From NCBI RefSeq assembly GCF_009834515.1, contig NZ_CP019426.1, positions 4,967,001-5,031,000 on the forward strand: 64,000 bases of DNA, given 5' to 3'. The stretch is from Pseudomonas sp. R84 (GTDB taxonomy: Bacteria; Pseudomonadota; Gammaproteobacteria; Pseudomonadales; Pseudomonadaceae). The stretch's first letter is position 1; every line of letters begins with the position of its first letter. Shown one piece after another: positions 24,964-33,830 of the stretch. The notes under the pieces were generated by a model. It was not told the DNA's origin, did not search any database, and was given only the letters and a program-made list of their open reading frames with translations. A program made the position numbers and the translations under genes.

Positions 24964-25124
24964 CCCCTCACCCTAGCCCTCTCCCAAAGGGAGAGGGGAC
25001 CGACTGAGTTGTTTGGGCGAGCTACGCCGACCTGAGATTCCGAGTTGAACTCAGATTCTAAACAGCCCCCCGATCGGCTCCCTTCCCCCTCGCCCCCCTG
25101 GGGGAGAGGGCTGGGGTGAGGGGG
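24964..25124. repeat. MITE-like intergenic repeat, copy 2 (inverted, diverged)
   Basis: The terminal CCCCTCACCCTAGCCCTCTCCC and GGGGGAGAGGGCTGGGGTGAGGG are clear. The core reads in the opposite orientation to copy 1 (TACGCCGACCTGAGATTC) and is diverged. Confidence 0.8.
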
Positions 25125-25165
25125 TAGGATTTACCGGACACTGCAAACTCCCTCGCATACACCAA

Positions 25166-25190
25166 CAAAAAGCCCCGCATCTGCGGGGCT
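25166..25190 (-). terminator. Rho-independent terminator of fadD1
   Basis: The stem AGCCCCGCA/TGCGGGGCT is preceded on the plus strand by AACAAAAA, which reads as a U-run after the stem on the minus strand, directly after the fadD1 stop. Confidence 0.9.
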
Positions 25191-25198
25191 TGGTGTTT

Positions 25199-26896
25199 TT
25201 AAGCGGCGGACTTGGCCTTGATCTTCTTCAGCTCTTCATCACGCAACTCACGACGCAAAATCTTGCCGACGTTAGTGGTCGGCAGCGCATCGCGGAACTC
25301 CACCGTGCGCGGCACCTTGTAGCCAGTGACGTTGGCACGCATGTGATCCATCACTTGCTCTTTGGTCAGGGTGACGCCCGGCTTGGCGACGATGAAAATC
25401 TTGATCGCCTCGCCCGACTTCTCGTCCGGCACGCCGATAGCCGCGCACTGCAACACGCCCGGCAGAGTTGCCAGTACGTCTTCGAGTTCGTTCGGATAAA
25501 CGTTGAAACCGGAGACCAGGATCATGTCTTTCTTGCGATCGACAATGCGCATGTAGCCGTCCGGCTGGATCAGCGCGATGTCACCGGTTTTCAACCAGCC
25601 TTCGCTGTCGAGCATTTCATCAGTAGCTTCCTGACGCTGCCAGTAGCCCTTCATCACTTGCGGGCCCTTGACGCACAGCTCGCCGATTTCACCCAGCGGC
25701 TGCTCGACACCGGCATCGTCGATGACTTTGCACAGGGTCGATGGCACCGGAATACCGATGGTGCCGATCTGGATGTGCTGGATCGGGTTGACCGTGGCCA
25801 CCGGGCTGGTTTCGGTCATGCCGTAACCTTCGCAGATGGCGCAACCGGTAACCGCTTTCCAGCGCTCGGCAGCGGCCAGTTGCAGGGCCATGCCGCCGGA
25901 CAAGGTGACTTTCAGCGCCGAGAAATCCAGCTTGCGGAACCCTTCGTTGTTGCACAGCGCCACGAACAGCGTGTTGAGGCCAACGAAACCGCTGAACTTC
26001 CACTTCGACAGTTCCTTGACCATCGCCGGCAGGTCGCGCGGGTTGCTGATCAGGATGTTGTGGTTGCCGATCAGCATCATCGCCATGCAATGAAAGGTGA
26101 ACGCATAGATGTGGTACAGCGGTAGCGGCGTGATCAGGATCTCGCAACCTTCGTTGAGGTTGGAACCCATCAGCGCTTTGCACTGGAGCATGTTGGCGAC
26201 GAGGTTGCGATGAGTCAGCATCGCGCCCTTGGCCACACCAGTGGTGCCGCCGGTGTATTGCAGCACCGCCACATCGCCGCTGTCGGGATTGGCTTCGGCC
26301 ACCGGTTGGCCCTGGCCCTTGCTCAGCACGTCGTTGAACTTGACGGCTTTCGGCAGGTGATAGGCCGGGACCATTTTCTTCACGTACTTGATGACGCTAT
26401 TGATCAGCAGGCGCTTGATCGGCGGTAGCAGGTCGGCAACTTCAGTGACGATGACGTGTTTGACGCCGGTTTTCGGCATCACGGCTTCGGCCAGGTGCGC
26501 CATGTTTGCCAGGCACACCAGCGCCTTGGCACCGGAGTCGTTGAATTGATGTTCCATTTCCCGCGCGGTGTACAGCGGGTTGGTGTTGACCACGATCAGC
26601 CCGGCGCGAATCGCACCGAAGACGGCCACCGGGTACTGCAGAACGTTGGGCAGTTGCACGGCGATTCGATCGCCGGGCTGCAAATCGGTATGCTGTTGCA
26701 GATACGCGGCAAACGCACCGGACAATTCATACAATTCACCGTAAGTGATTGTCTTGCCCAGGTTGCTGAAAGCCGGTTTGTTGGCGAAGCGTTGGCAGGA
26801 TTGCTTCAACACTGCCTGAATGTTCGGATACTCGTCCGGATTGATGTCGGCAGCAATTCCAGCCGGGTATTTATCCTTCCAAAAGTCTTCGATCAT
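25199..26896 (-). CDS. fadD1: Long-chain fatty-acid-CoA ligase (FadD1 type)
   Basis: The 565-residue AMP-forming acyl-CoA synthetase has the P-loop-like YTGGTTGVAKGAMLTHRN (~213-230), GYGMTETSP (adenylate motif, ~350) and the hinge/core DRKKDMILVSGFNVYPNELE (~450). The catalytic lysine region near the C-terminus is VGKILRRELR. It activates fatty acids to acyl-CoA for beta-oxidation at the inner face of the membrane. A paralogue lies immediately upstream on the same strand with a 347-bp gap, as in other pseudomonads (fadD1-fadD2). Confidence 0.93.
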   Translation of the reverse strand: MIEDFWKDKYPAGIAADINPDEYPNIQAVLKQSCQRFANKPAFSNLGKTITYGELYELSGAFAAYLQQHTDLQPGDRIAVQLPNVLQYPVAVFGAIRAGLIVVNTNPLYTAREMEHQFNDSGAKALVCLANMAHLAEAVMPKTGVKHVIVTEVADLLPPIKRLLINSVIKYVKKMVPAYHLPKAVKFNDVLSKGQGQPVAEANPDSGDVAVLQYTGGTTGVAKGAMLTHRNLVANMLQCKALMGSNLNEGCEILITPLPLYHIYAFTFHCMAMMLIGNHNILISNPRDLPAMVKELSKWKFSGFVGLNTLFVALCNNEGFRKLDFSALKVTLSGGMALQLAAAERWKAVTGCAICEGYGMTETSPVATVNPIQHIQIGTIGIPVPSTLCKVIDDAGVEQPLGEIGELCVKGPQVMKGYWQRQEATDEMLDSEGWLKTGDIALIQPDGYMRIVDRKKDMILVSGFNVYPNELEDVLATLPGVLQCAAIGVPDEKSGEAIKIFIVAKPGVTLTKEQVMDHMRANVTGYKVPRTVEFRDALPTTNVGKILRRELRDEELKKIKAKSAA

Positions 26897-27243
26897 GGAA
26901 GCCCACTCCTCAGCAACGCGAATTCTTCACCGCATTTGATGCGATTATTATTGGTGTGTGTTTGGTATTGGTGAATCTGGCTTTTATATAGGCCGAGAAG
27001 TCACAAAGCGCGCCGAGAGTAGCAGCTTTGCCAAGGGTCGACTAGAGCCAAAAGCAGCCCCTACAGTCACTATGATGACTCAAGACCATCTAGCAGTCAT
27101 TTTAGAGCAAAAATCCTAGAACACCTTGAAAGCCCCGGTTTTCGGGGACTCAAAGCAAAAGATCGCAGCCTTCGGCAGCGCCTACAGGAAATGCATTCCA
27201 AGGTAGGAGCTGCCGATGGCTGCGATCTTTTTGCTTTTAACCG
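26897..27243. other. Intergenic region between the fadD paralogues
   Basis: The region carries the fadD1 leader and promoter area, a small GCCCCGG/TCGGGGA hairpin at ~27132-27149, and a hairpin repeat at 27152-27238. I see no gene. It is long enough for fadD1 to have its own promoter. Confidence 0.6.
27152..27238. repeat. Hairpin repeat, GTAGGAGCTGCCGAAGGCTGCG family, copy 4 (inverted order)
   Basis: AAAGCAAAAGATCGCAGCC...CCTAC and GTAGGAGCTGCC...GGCTGCGATC with TTTTTGCTTT form a long stem. A/T-runs at both ends let it double as the fadD2 terminator. Confidence 0.88.
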
Positions 27244-28932
27244 TCAGGCGATATCGCGCAACTCACGCCGCAGAATTTTCCCGACAGGCGTCATCGGTAA
27301 TGACTCACGCAACACGATGTGTTTCGGCACCTTGTACGCGGTGAAATTCTCTTTGCAGTAGGCCTTGAGCTCTTCGAGACTGACCCCGGTTTCCCGCGCC
27401 ACCACAAACAGCTTCACCGCCTCGCCCGAACGCTCGTCCGGCACCCCGATCACCGCGCAGTTGGCGACTTTCGGGTGCGCCATCACCACATCTTCGATCT
27501 CGTTCGGGTACACGTTGAAACCGGAGACGATGATCATGTCTTTCTTGCGATCGACGATGCGCACGAAACCGTCCGGATCGATCACCGCAATATCGCCGGA
27601 TTTGAACCAGCCCTCGGCATCCAACACTTCAGCCGTGGCCTCAGGCTTGTGCCAATAGCCCTTCATGATCTGCGGGCCCTTGATGCACAACTCGCCGCGC
27701 TCGCCCATCGGCTGCTCGACGCCGTCATCGTTGATGACTTTGAGCAGCGTGCCCGGTACCGGCAAACCGACGGTGCCTAGACGCGACTGATCGCCGTACG
27801 GGTTGGTGCAGGCCACCGGCGAGGTTTCTGTGAGGCCGTAACCTTCAGTGATGCGGCACCCGGTCATCTGCTCCCAACGCTCGGCGGTGGCCTTGACCAG
27901 CGCGGTGCCGCCAGAGTTGGTGAGCTTCAGGCTGGAGAAATCGAGGGTCTTGAAATCCGCGTGTTCCATCAGCGCCACGAACAAAGTGTTCAGCCCCAGC
28001 AGCGCCGAGAAGCGCCAGTTCTTCAGCTCCTTGATGAAGCCGGCAATGTCGCGCGGGTTGGTGATCAGCACGTTGTGGTTGCCGGAAACCATCATGCACA
28101 TGCAGTTCGCCGTGAACGCATAGATGTGATACAGCGGCAGCGGCGCGATCATCACTTCCTGGCCTTCGCGCAGCAGCGGCTGGCCGTCCTGGCCGAGTTG
28201 GGCGAGACAGGCGCGCACTTGCTGCATGTTCGCCACCAGATTGCCATGAGTGAGCATCGCGCCTTTCGCCAGCCCGGTTGTGCCGCCGGTGTATTGCAGC
28301 ACGGCGATGTCGTCGAGGCTGACCTTCAGCGGCTTGATGCCCAGACCTCGGCCCATGCGCAGCGCGCTCTTGAAGGAAATCGCCTGCGGCAGCGAATACG
28401 CCGGGACCATTTTCTTCACTTTGCTGACCACGGTGTTGACCAGCCAGCCCTTGGCGGCGGGCATCAGGTCGCCCATCTTCGCTTCGATCAGGTATTGAAT
28501 GTCGGTGTCGGGCAGCACTTCCTGGACTTTCTGGCCGAACATGTTCAGGTACACCAGTGCCCGTGCGCCGGAGTCCTTGAACTGATGGCGCATCTCCCGC
28601 GCGGTATACAACGGGTTGGTGTTGACCACGATCAGCCCGGCGCGCAACGCACCGAACACGGCAATCGGGTAATGCAGGACGTTGGGCATCTGTACCGCAA
28701 TGCGATCCCCCGGTACCAGATCGGTATGTGCTTGCAGGTAACCGGCGAAGGCAGCGCTCTGACGCTCAAGTTCGGCGTAGGTCAGGGTGATGCCCATATT
28801 GCTGAACGCCGGGCGATCAGCGAACTTCTTGCAGGAACGCTCGAACACCTCGATCACCGACTTGAACTCACCCATGTCGATGTCCAGCGGTACGCCGGCC
28901 GGGCGCTTGTCGTTCCAGAAATCAGGTTGCAT
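27244..28932 (-). CDS. fadD2: Long-chain fatty-acid-CoA ligase (FadD2 type)
   Basis: The 562-residue paralogue of the preceding ligase has YTGGTTGLAKGAMLTHGN, EGYGLTETSPVACTNPYG and DRKKDMIIVSGFNVYPNEIE, ending VGKILRRELRDIA. I chose the ATG at 28932 (MQPDFWNDKRPAGVP), which matches the FadD1 N-terminus (MIEDFWKDKYPAGIA); the longer frame adds 25 unmatched residues. In pseudomonads the two enzymes differ in chain-length preference and expression. It is divergent from a lipase-like hydrolase/MaoC pair, so the locus looks dedicated to lipid use. Confidence 0.93.
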   Translation of the reverse strand: MQPDFWNDKRPAGVPLDIDMGEFKSVIEVFERSCKKFADRPAFSNMGITLTYAELERQSAAFAGYLQAHTDLVPGDRIAVQMPNVLHYPIAVFGALRAGLIVVNTNPLYTAREMRHQFKDSGARALVYLNMFGQKVQEVLPDTDIQYLIEAKMGDLMPAAKGWLVNTVVSKVKKMVPAYSLPQAISFKSALRMGRGLGIKPLKVSLDDIAVLQYTGGTTGLAKGAMLTHGNLVANMQQVRACLAQLGQDGQPLLREGQEVMIAPLPLYHIYAFTANCMCMMVSGNHNVLITNPRDIAGFIKELKNWRFSALLGLNTLFVALMEHADFKTLDFSSLKLTNSGGTALVKATAERWEQMTGCRITEGYGLTETSPVACTNPYGDQSRLGTVGLPVPGTLLKVINDDGVEQPMGERGELCIKGPQIMKGYWHKPEATAEVLDAEGWFKSGDIAVIDPDGFVRIVDRKKDMIIVSGFNVYPNEIEDVVMAHPKVANCAVIGVPDERSGEAVKLFVVARETGVSLEELKAYCKENFTAYKVPKHIVLRESLPMTPVGKILRRELRDIA

Positions 28933-29131
28933 TGTTCTTGTCCTCTTTACCTGAGCCGATCCGGGCCGCTTTCTGTCATTTCTGAAAAAGCGGAGCTTCA
29001 CGGACACTAGCAGTTATGGCCATTGAGGCAAATATGGGCAAAGCCGTCATTGATCGTGTGAATCTTCCTGCCGTGGCGTGGGCTGATCAGACGCGCTATA
29101 CAATGTTCCGACTCTGAGCAAAGGAATCGCC

Positions 29132-30076
29132 ATGATCCACGACACCCTATGGCTGGACGCGAGTGACCGCAGCCGCCTGTTCGTCAATCAATGGCTGCCT
29201 ACGGCGCCGTTGAAAGCGGTGATCCTGCTAGCCCACGGCATGGCTGAACACAGTGGTCGCTACGCGCGACTGGCCGACACGTTTTGCGACAAAGGATATG
29301 GCGTGTACGCCGCGGATTTACGCGGACATGGCAAAACCGCCAATCACGGAACCCTCGGCCACTTCGCCGATGACGACGGCTGGTGCAAAGTGCTCGGCGA
29401 TCTGGCCAGTCTCAATCAGCACCTCGGCCAGCAGCACCCCGGCGTGCCGATCATCCTGCTGGGGCACAGCATGGGCAGCTATCTTGCCCAAGGCTATTTA
29501 CTGCACCACAGCGCCAGTCTGCACGGGGCGATTCTCAGTGGTTCCAACTTTCAGCCTGTTGCGCTGTATCGCGCTGCGCGGCAAATCGCCCGTCTGGAAA
29601 AACTGCGTCAGGGTGGCAAGGGCCGCAGTGCGCTGATCGAATGGCTGTCGTTCGGCTCGTTCAATAACAAATTCAAACCGGCGCGCACACGCTTCGACTG
29701 GCTGAGTCGTGATCCCGCCGAAGTCGACCTGTACGCCAACGACCCGCTGTGTGGCTTTCGCTGCACCAATCAACTGTGGATCGACCTGCTCGGCGGCTTG
29801 CAGCAAATCAGCAAAGCGTCCAATCTCGCGCAGATCGATCCGGGCCTGCCGCTGCTGGTAATCGGCGGCGAATGTGATCCGGTGAGTGAAGGCAAGCGTC
29901 TGACAGATCTGGCCAATGCGTTGCGCACGGCCGGCAGCCAGCACCTGCAACTGAAGATCTACCCGCAGGCGCGGCACGAATTGTTCAACGAAACCAACCG
30001 CGACGAAGTGATCGCTGATGTGCTGGCCTGGATCGATCAGGCCCTGAGCCATCCACGCCCTCATCGCAGCGAATAA
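29132..30076 (+). CDS. Alpha/beta hydrolase, monoacylglycerol-lipase/lysophospholipase type
   Basis: The 314-residue protein has the oxyanion segment LLAHGMAEHSGRYARLAD (~33-50) and DLRGHGKT (~62-69). The nucleophile elbow is GHSMGS with Ser113. The Asp is likely in GGECDPVSEG, and the His in ARHELFNE. The serine-aquaphilic and HGxAEHxxRY motifs place it with YcgS/PldB-like monoacylglycerol lipases. It probably releases fatty acids from glycerides for the divergent FadD enzymes. The next gene (MaoC) follows after 42 bp. Confidence 0.9.
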   Translation: MIHDTLWLDASDRSRLFVNQWLPTAPLKAVILLAHGMAEHSGRYARLADTFCDKGYGVYAADLRGHGKTANHGTLGHFADDDGWCKVLGDLASLNQHLGQQHPGVPIILLGHSMGSYLAQGYLLHHSASLHGAILSGSNFQPVALYRAARQIARLEKLRQGGKGRSALIEWLSFGSFNNKFKPARTRFDWLSRDPAEVDLYANDPLCGFRCTNQLWIDLLGGLQQISKASNLAQIDPGLPLLVIGGECDPVSEGKRLTDLANALRTAGSQHLQLKIYPQARHELFNETNRDEVIADVLAWIDQALSHPRPHRSE

Positions 30077-30118
30077 TTTTTTGTGGATTCACTGAATCCG
30101 TCACAGGAATCGAGACCG

Positions 30119-30589
30119 ATGACCCAGGTTACCAACATCCCTTACGAAGCCCTCGAAGTCGGCCAGACCGCCAGCTACAGCAAGACCGTCGAAGAGCGCG
30201 ACATTCAACTGTTTGCCGCGATGTCGGGCGACCACAATCCGGTGCACCTGGACGCCGAGTTTGCCGCCGCGAGCATGTTCAAGGAGCGTATCGCTCACGG
30301 CATGTTCAGCGGTGCGCTGATCAGTGCTGCAGTAGCGTGCGAGTTGCCTGGGCCGGGCACTATTTATATCGGCCAGCAGATGAGTTTTCAGAAGCCGGTG
30401 AAGATCGGTGACACGCTGACAGTGCGTCTGGAAATTCTCGAGAAGTTGCCGAAATTTCGTGTGCGCATTGCCACTCGGGTGTTCAACCAGAAGGATGAGC
30501 TGGTGGTGGATGGCGAGGCTGAGATTCTGGCGCCGCGCAAGCAGCAGACGGTGACGTTGCCGACTTTGCCGGCGATCAGCATTGGGTGA
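30119..30589 (+). CDS. MaoC-like (R)-specific enoyl-CoA hydratase
   Basis: The 156-residue hot-dog-fold protein carries the hydratase 2 motif: FAAMSGDHNPVHLDAEFAAASMFKERIAHGMFSGALIS. The catalytic Asp (GDHNPVH) and His are in place, as in PhaJ. I chose the ATG at 30119 (MTQVTNIPYEALEVGQ) with AGGAAT upstream. It hydrates trans-2-enoyl-CoA to (R)-3-hydroxyacyl-CoA, a link from beta-oxidation to polyhydroxyalkanoate precursors. It is co-transcribed with the hydrolase. Confidence 0.9.
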   Translation: MTQVTNIPYEALEVGQTASYSKTVEERDIQLFAAMSGDHNPVHLDAEFAAASMFKERIAHGMFSGALISAAVACELPGPGTIYIGQQMSFQKPVKIGDTLTVRLEILEKLPKFRVRIATRVFNQKDELVVDGEAEILAPRKQQTVTLPTLPAISIG

Positions 30590-30620
30590 TTGATTGGCGG
30601 GGTGTCAGGTAAAGCTTTTC

Positions 30621-30780
30621 CCCCTCACCCCAGCCCTCTCCCCCATGGGGGCGAGGGGGAAAGTGAGCCGATCTCCGTGGTTTTCAGATCTTGAGTTCGA
30701 CTGGATATTTCAGGTCGGCGTACCTCGACAGAACACCTGGATCAGTCCCCTCTCCCTCCGGGAGAGGGCTAGGGTGAGGG
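30621..30780. repeat. MITE-like intergenic repeat, copy 3
   Basis: CCCCTCACCCCAGCCCTCTCCC at the left, GGGAGAGGGCTAGGGTGAGGG at the right, with CAGGTCGGCGTACC in the core, in the same orientation as copy 1. Confidence 0.85.
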
Positions 30781-30807
30781 GCTCTTGCTTTGGCTTTCCC
30801 CCAGACA

Positions 30808-30839
30808 TAAAAAAACGCCAGACTAGCTGGCGTTTTTTG
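30808..30839. terminator. Bidirectional terminator between the MaoC and four-helix-bundle genes
   Basis: The stem AACGCCAG/CTGGCGTT (loop ACTAG) is flanked by A-run and T-run, so it serves both convergent genes. Confidence 0.9.
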
Positions 30840-30853
30840 TAACCGGCAAACGC

Positions 30854-31321
30854 TTACGAACGAGCACGAGCCTGGTTACGCAGGGCTTTCACCTGATCGT
30901 GGTTACGTTGCACACCGTGGTACTGGCGTTCAACCAGGTCACGAATACCTACCAGGTTATGCTTGTTGATCTTCTCGATGGCTTCACGATAGGCCTTCAG
31001 CGCATGGTCTTCACCACGCTCGGCTTCGTTCAGCACAGCCTCTTCGTCTTTGCCGGTGAACATGGCTTTGACGTCGACCCAACGACGGTGCAGGTCACCG
31101 CTGACGCTGGTAGAGGTTTCCGGATCGCCGCCCAACTTGCGAACTTCAGCCTGCAGTTCTGCTGCAGCGGTTGCGCAATCGGCGGAGCGCGTTACAAACA
31201 GGGTTTTCAGTTCTGGATGTTTGATGTCTTCAGCACAAGTCTTGAACCCTTCCTGACCGTCTTTGCTGGTTTCAATCAGGTCATTGAGTACAGAGATGGC
31301 TTCTTTATTCATGTCGGTCAT
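30854..31321 (-). CDS. PA2169-family four-helix-bundle protein (DUF2383)
   Basis: The 155-residue soluble helical protein has ISVLNDLIETSKDGQEGFKTCAEDIKHPELKTLF at the N-terminus. It ends VGIRDLVERQYHGVQRNHDQVKALRN, the ferritin-like four-helix pattern of the PA2169 family. Two glutamate/aspartate-rich helices (LNEAERGEDHALKAYREAI) could bind metal, but this is unproven. AGGAATTG precedes the ATG. It is probably stress- or stationary-phase-induced. Confidence 0.9.
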   Translation of the reverse strand: MTDMNKEAISVLNDLIETSKDGQEGFKTCAEDIKHPELKTLFVTRSADCATAAAELQAEVRKLGGDPETSTSVSGDLHRRWVDVKAMFTGKDEEAVLNEAERGEDHALKAYREAIEKINKHNLVGIRDLVERQYHGVQRNHDQVKALRNQARARS

Positions 31322-31526
31322 TTTTCAATTCCTCGCGATCGGTTGAAGATGCAAGGGATATTGCAGCGTGCGTGCCAGCTTTTTTATTTCTAATAAAATG
31401 TTTTAAATCAACAACTTAAATATAAGTGAACTATCTGTATCACGGTTATTTGCATGATCTGTCATTTGGCCTGCATGCAGAATGCCTGTATTTTCCTGAT
31501 TGTTTTGAAGCCAGACGAAAACCCTG

Positions 31527-31763
31527 ATGAATCCCGAAAAACTCGAACTTCTGATCACCCGCGAAATGCCCTTCGGCAAGTACAAGGGCCGGATCATTGC
31601 CGACCTGCCAGGGCCGTACCTGAACTGGTTTGCCCGAGAAGGTTTCCCGCACGGCGAACTCGGTGGCTTGCTCGCGCTGATGCAGGAGATCGACCATAAC
31701 GGCCTCTCGGACTTGCTCGAACCGCTGCGCGCCAAACATGGCAAACCTGCCCCGCGCCACTGA
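31527..31763 (+). CDS. DUF3820-family protein
   Basis: The 78-residue protein shows the signature MPFGKYKGRIIADLPGPYLNWFAREGFPHGELG at residues 14-46, as in the putative quorum-sensing-regulated DUF3820 family (also seen as a small domain in exonucleases). The fold is probably nucleic-acid related, and the function is unknown. The class V aminotransferase gene starts 30 bp downstream, so they may be co-transcribed. Confidence 0.9.
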   Translation: MNPEKLELLITREMPFGKYKGRIIADLPGPYLNWFAREGFPHGELGGLLALMQEIDHNGLSDLLEPLRAKHGKPAPRH

Positions 31764-31793
31764 AGCGCCCTCCTCTCTCAGAGTCAGCCGACC

Positions 31794-32975
31794 ATGCCCG
31801 ATAACACCCGACGCGCCCGTGACGAAGCCTTTTGGCAAACGTTCGCCGATCGTTACGACGTTCAACCCGGCCCCGTGAATCTGGAAAACGGTTACTTCGG
31901 GCGCATGTCGCGCACGGTGATCGAGGAGTACCAGCGCAATATCGAGCTGATCAATACGAGCAATTCGGTGTACGTGCGCCAGCGTTTCGAGCAGCACGAC
32001 AACCTCGATATCCGCGCGCAACTGGCCGAGCTGATCGGCGTACATGCACAAAGCGTCGCGTTCACCCGCAACGCCACCGAAGGCTTGCAATCGCTGATCC
32101 GCAATTACAACCGCTTGCAGCCGGGCGATCAGGTGCTGATCAGTGATCTGGAATACGACACGGTCAAAGGCGCCATGCGCTGGCTGGCCAGACATCGCGG
32201 TGCAGAAGTGATCGAGATTGCCCACGCGCACCCGGCGAGCTACGACAGCCTGCTGGAGACTTACCGCGAAGCCTTCGTCGGTCATCCGAAGATCAAGCTG
32301 ATGGCCCTGACTCACGTCACTCACCGCACCGGCCTGGTGATGCCCGTGCAAGCCATCGCAGCGCTCGCCAAAGAGCACGGCGTCGATGTCATCCTCGACG
32401 GCGCCCATGCGCTCGGTCAGATCGAGTTCGATCTTGAAGCACTGGGCATCTCTTTCGCCGGATTCAACTTGCACAAATGGATCGGCGCGCCACTCACCCT
32501 CGGCTTCCTCTATATCGCGCCGCAACGCTTGGCCGATATCGATCCGGATATGGGCGAAATGCATTACCCGGTGAATGACATCCGTGCGCGCACCTCGTAC
32601 AGCACGCCCAACATTCCGGCGCTGATGACCTTGCCGCTGGTATTCGAGGAGCATCGTTCCCTCGGCGGTGCGCCGGCCAAAGGCGCTCGCGTCAATTATC
32701 TGCGCAATCTTTGGGTCAGCGCGGTGCGGCACTTGCCGGGCATTGAGGTAATGACGCCAGATGATCCACGGCTGTATTGCGGCATCACCTCGCTGCGTTT
32801 CACCCGCCACGATGATCAACAGGCGATGGCCGAGCGTCTGCTCAACGACTACAACCTGTTCACCGTGGTGCGCAACGGCGCAGCCAGCGGGCCGAGCATC
32901 CGCATTACACCGGGACTGACCACCACCGCTGCCGACATGCAGTTATTGGTGCGGGCGCTGAACGAACTGCGCTAA
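31794..32975 (+). CDS. Class V aminotransferase-fold PLP enzyme (isopenicillin-N-epimerase-like)
   Basis: The 393-residue protein includes GPVNLENGYFGRMSRTVIEEYQRNIELIN and TRNATEGLQSLIRNYNRLQPGDQVLISDLEYDTV. The PLP Asp/His region is VILDGAHALGQIEFDLEALGISFAGFNLHKWIGAPLTLGFLY, with the internal-aldimine lysine in NLHKW. Relatives act as cysteine desulfurase-like lyases or epimerases, and the substrate is open. Its stop codon overlaps by 4 bp the stop of the convergent minus-strand gene. Confidence 0.88.
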   Translation: MPDNTRRARDEAFWQTFADRYDVQPGPVNLENGYFGRMSRTVIEEYQRNIELINTSNSVYVRQRFEQHDNLDIRAQLAELIGVHAQSVAFTRNATEGLQSLIRNYNRLQPGDQVLISDLEYDTVKGAMRWLARHRGAEVIEIAHAHPASYDSLLETYREAFVGHPKIKLMALTHVTHRTGLVMPVQAIAALAKEHGVDVILDGAHALGQIEFDLEALGISFAGFNLHKWIGAPLTLGFLYIAPQRLADIDPDMGEMHYPVNDIRARTSYSTPNIPALMTLPLVFEEHRSLGGAPAKGARVNYLRNLWVSAVRHLPGIEVMTPDDPRLYCGITSLRFTRHDDQQAMAERLLNDYNLFTVVRNGAASGPSIRITPGLTTTAADMQLLVRALNELR

Positions 32976-33550
32976 AACACCGCGCCTGTGGACTTCTCGT
33001 AGCCAGCAAGGCCGATCTGCGACGACACCGCAAAGGTGTCGACGCCGATCGTCAGGCTGCCGAAGTAGCCGTCCTCAAGACCTTCCCCGCCAATCGGTCG
33101 CAACACCAGTCGCGAAGCATCATCCCCCGCCGTTTCACAGCTACAGACATCCGGAAGATGCAGCCGTCCTGCCCAGGCCTCCTGATGTGACTGCGGGTGT
33201 TGATCATCACTAGCGATGCAAACGGTCATGGCGATGCACGAGGCCCCGCCAGAGTGCTGATCCGGGTAAATACTGGTAAACCGCACGATGCCTTGGCTGT
33301 CGGTCGACTGGGCGCCGCACAGACTGTCGGCGCCAATGTTCTGTTCGATCCGGACCTGGGCGCCAACCACTGGCTCACCGGTCATGGCGTCGACCAGGGC
33401 CAGACGCAAAACCAGGGGCAGGCCTTCGTTGCCGCCACTGATGTTGCGCACCTTGCCTTCGGTTTTGCGCCAATCGAAGCTGCCAGGGATATGAGTTTTC
33501 CGTTGCCGAAGAGGCTGATGGGGCAAGTCTGCTGATTGATGGTCGTCCAT
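32972..33550 (-). CDS. Intradiol-dioxygenase-like protein lacking the iron ligands
   Basis: The 192-residue protein has no signal peptide. Its middle resembles the intradiol ring-cleavage dioxygenase core: LPLVLRLALVDAMTGEPVVGAQVRIEQ, then STDSQGIVRFTSIYPDQHSGGASCIAMTV. The canonical Y-P-x-W-Y-x-G-R-x-x-H-I-H block with the Fe(III)-binding Tyr and His pair is replaced by YPDQHSGGASCIA. Catalysis as a catechol dioxygenase is therefore unlikely. Several cysteines (ADSLCG, DVCSCETAG) could form other contacts. It may be a structural or binding derivative; the assignment is by fold pattern only. Confidence 0.65.
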   Translation of the reverse strand: MDDHQSADLPHQPLRQRKTHIPGSFDWRKTEGKVRNISGGNEGLPLVLRLALVDAMTGEPVVGAQVRIEQNIGADSLCGAQSTDSQGIVRFTSIYPDQHSGGASCIAMTVCIASDDQHPQSHQEAWAGRLHLPDVCSCETAGDDASRLVLRPIGGEGLEDGYFGSLTIGVDTFAVSSQIGLAGYEKSTGAVF

Positions 33551-33642
33551 GAGGCGTTCTCTCTTCCGTAAGATGAACGCAGATTAGCGCCACGCAAACG
33601 CGGCTGTGCGGTAACTATGTATCGCGTCGTAACGGTGTCGAT

Positions 33643-33733
33643 GTAGGAGCTGCCGAAGGCTGCGATCTTTTGATGTTGGCGCTCAAGAGCAAGGTCAAAA
33701 GATCGCAGCCTCGTTTCACTCGACAGCTCCTAC
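33643..33733. repeat. Hairpin repeat, GTAGGAGCTGCCGAAGGCTGCG family, copy 5
   Basis: GTAGGAGCTGCCGAAGGCTGCG and its complement, the right arm being interrupted by a short GTTTCACTC insertion. It lies upstream of the dioxygenase-like gene and downstream of eda. Confidence 0.87.
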
Positions 33734-33760
33734 ATGGCTTCTACACAGCAATTTTCAGGC

Positions 33761-33793
33761 AAAAAAAAACGGTGCACCGACCAAGCGCACCGT
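33761..33793 (-). terminator. Rho-independent terminator of the zwf-pgl-eda operon
   Basis: The stem ACGGTGC/GCACCGT has a nine-base A-run on its left, giving a U-run on the minus strand, 38 bp after the eda stop. Confidence 0.85.
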
Positions 33794-33830
33794 AAAGCCG
33801 TAGAACACACAACGAAGTGTCTGGTAACAA

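Noticed and set aside
25199..28932. Tandem fadD genes as a recent duplication
   Set aside because: The two proteins differ throughout and the pair is a known long-standing arrangement in Pseudomonas, so it is ordinary.
31446..32819. A 457-codon minus-strand frame opposite the class V aminotransferase
   Set aside because: It covers both DUF3820 and aminotransferase genes in antisense, and the translation has no recognisable domain.
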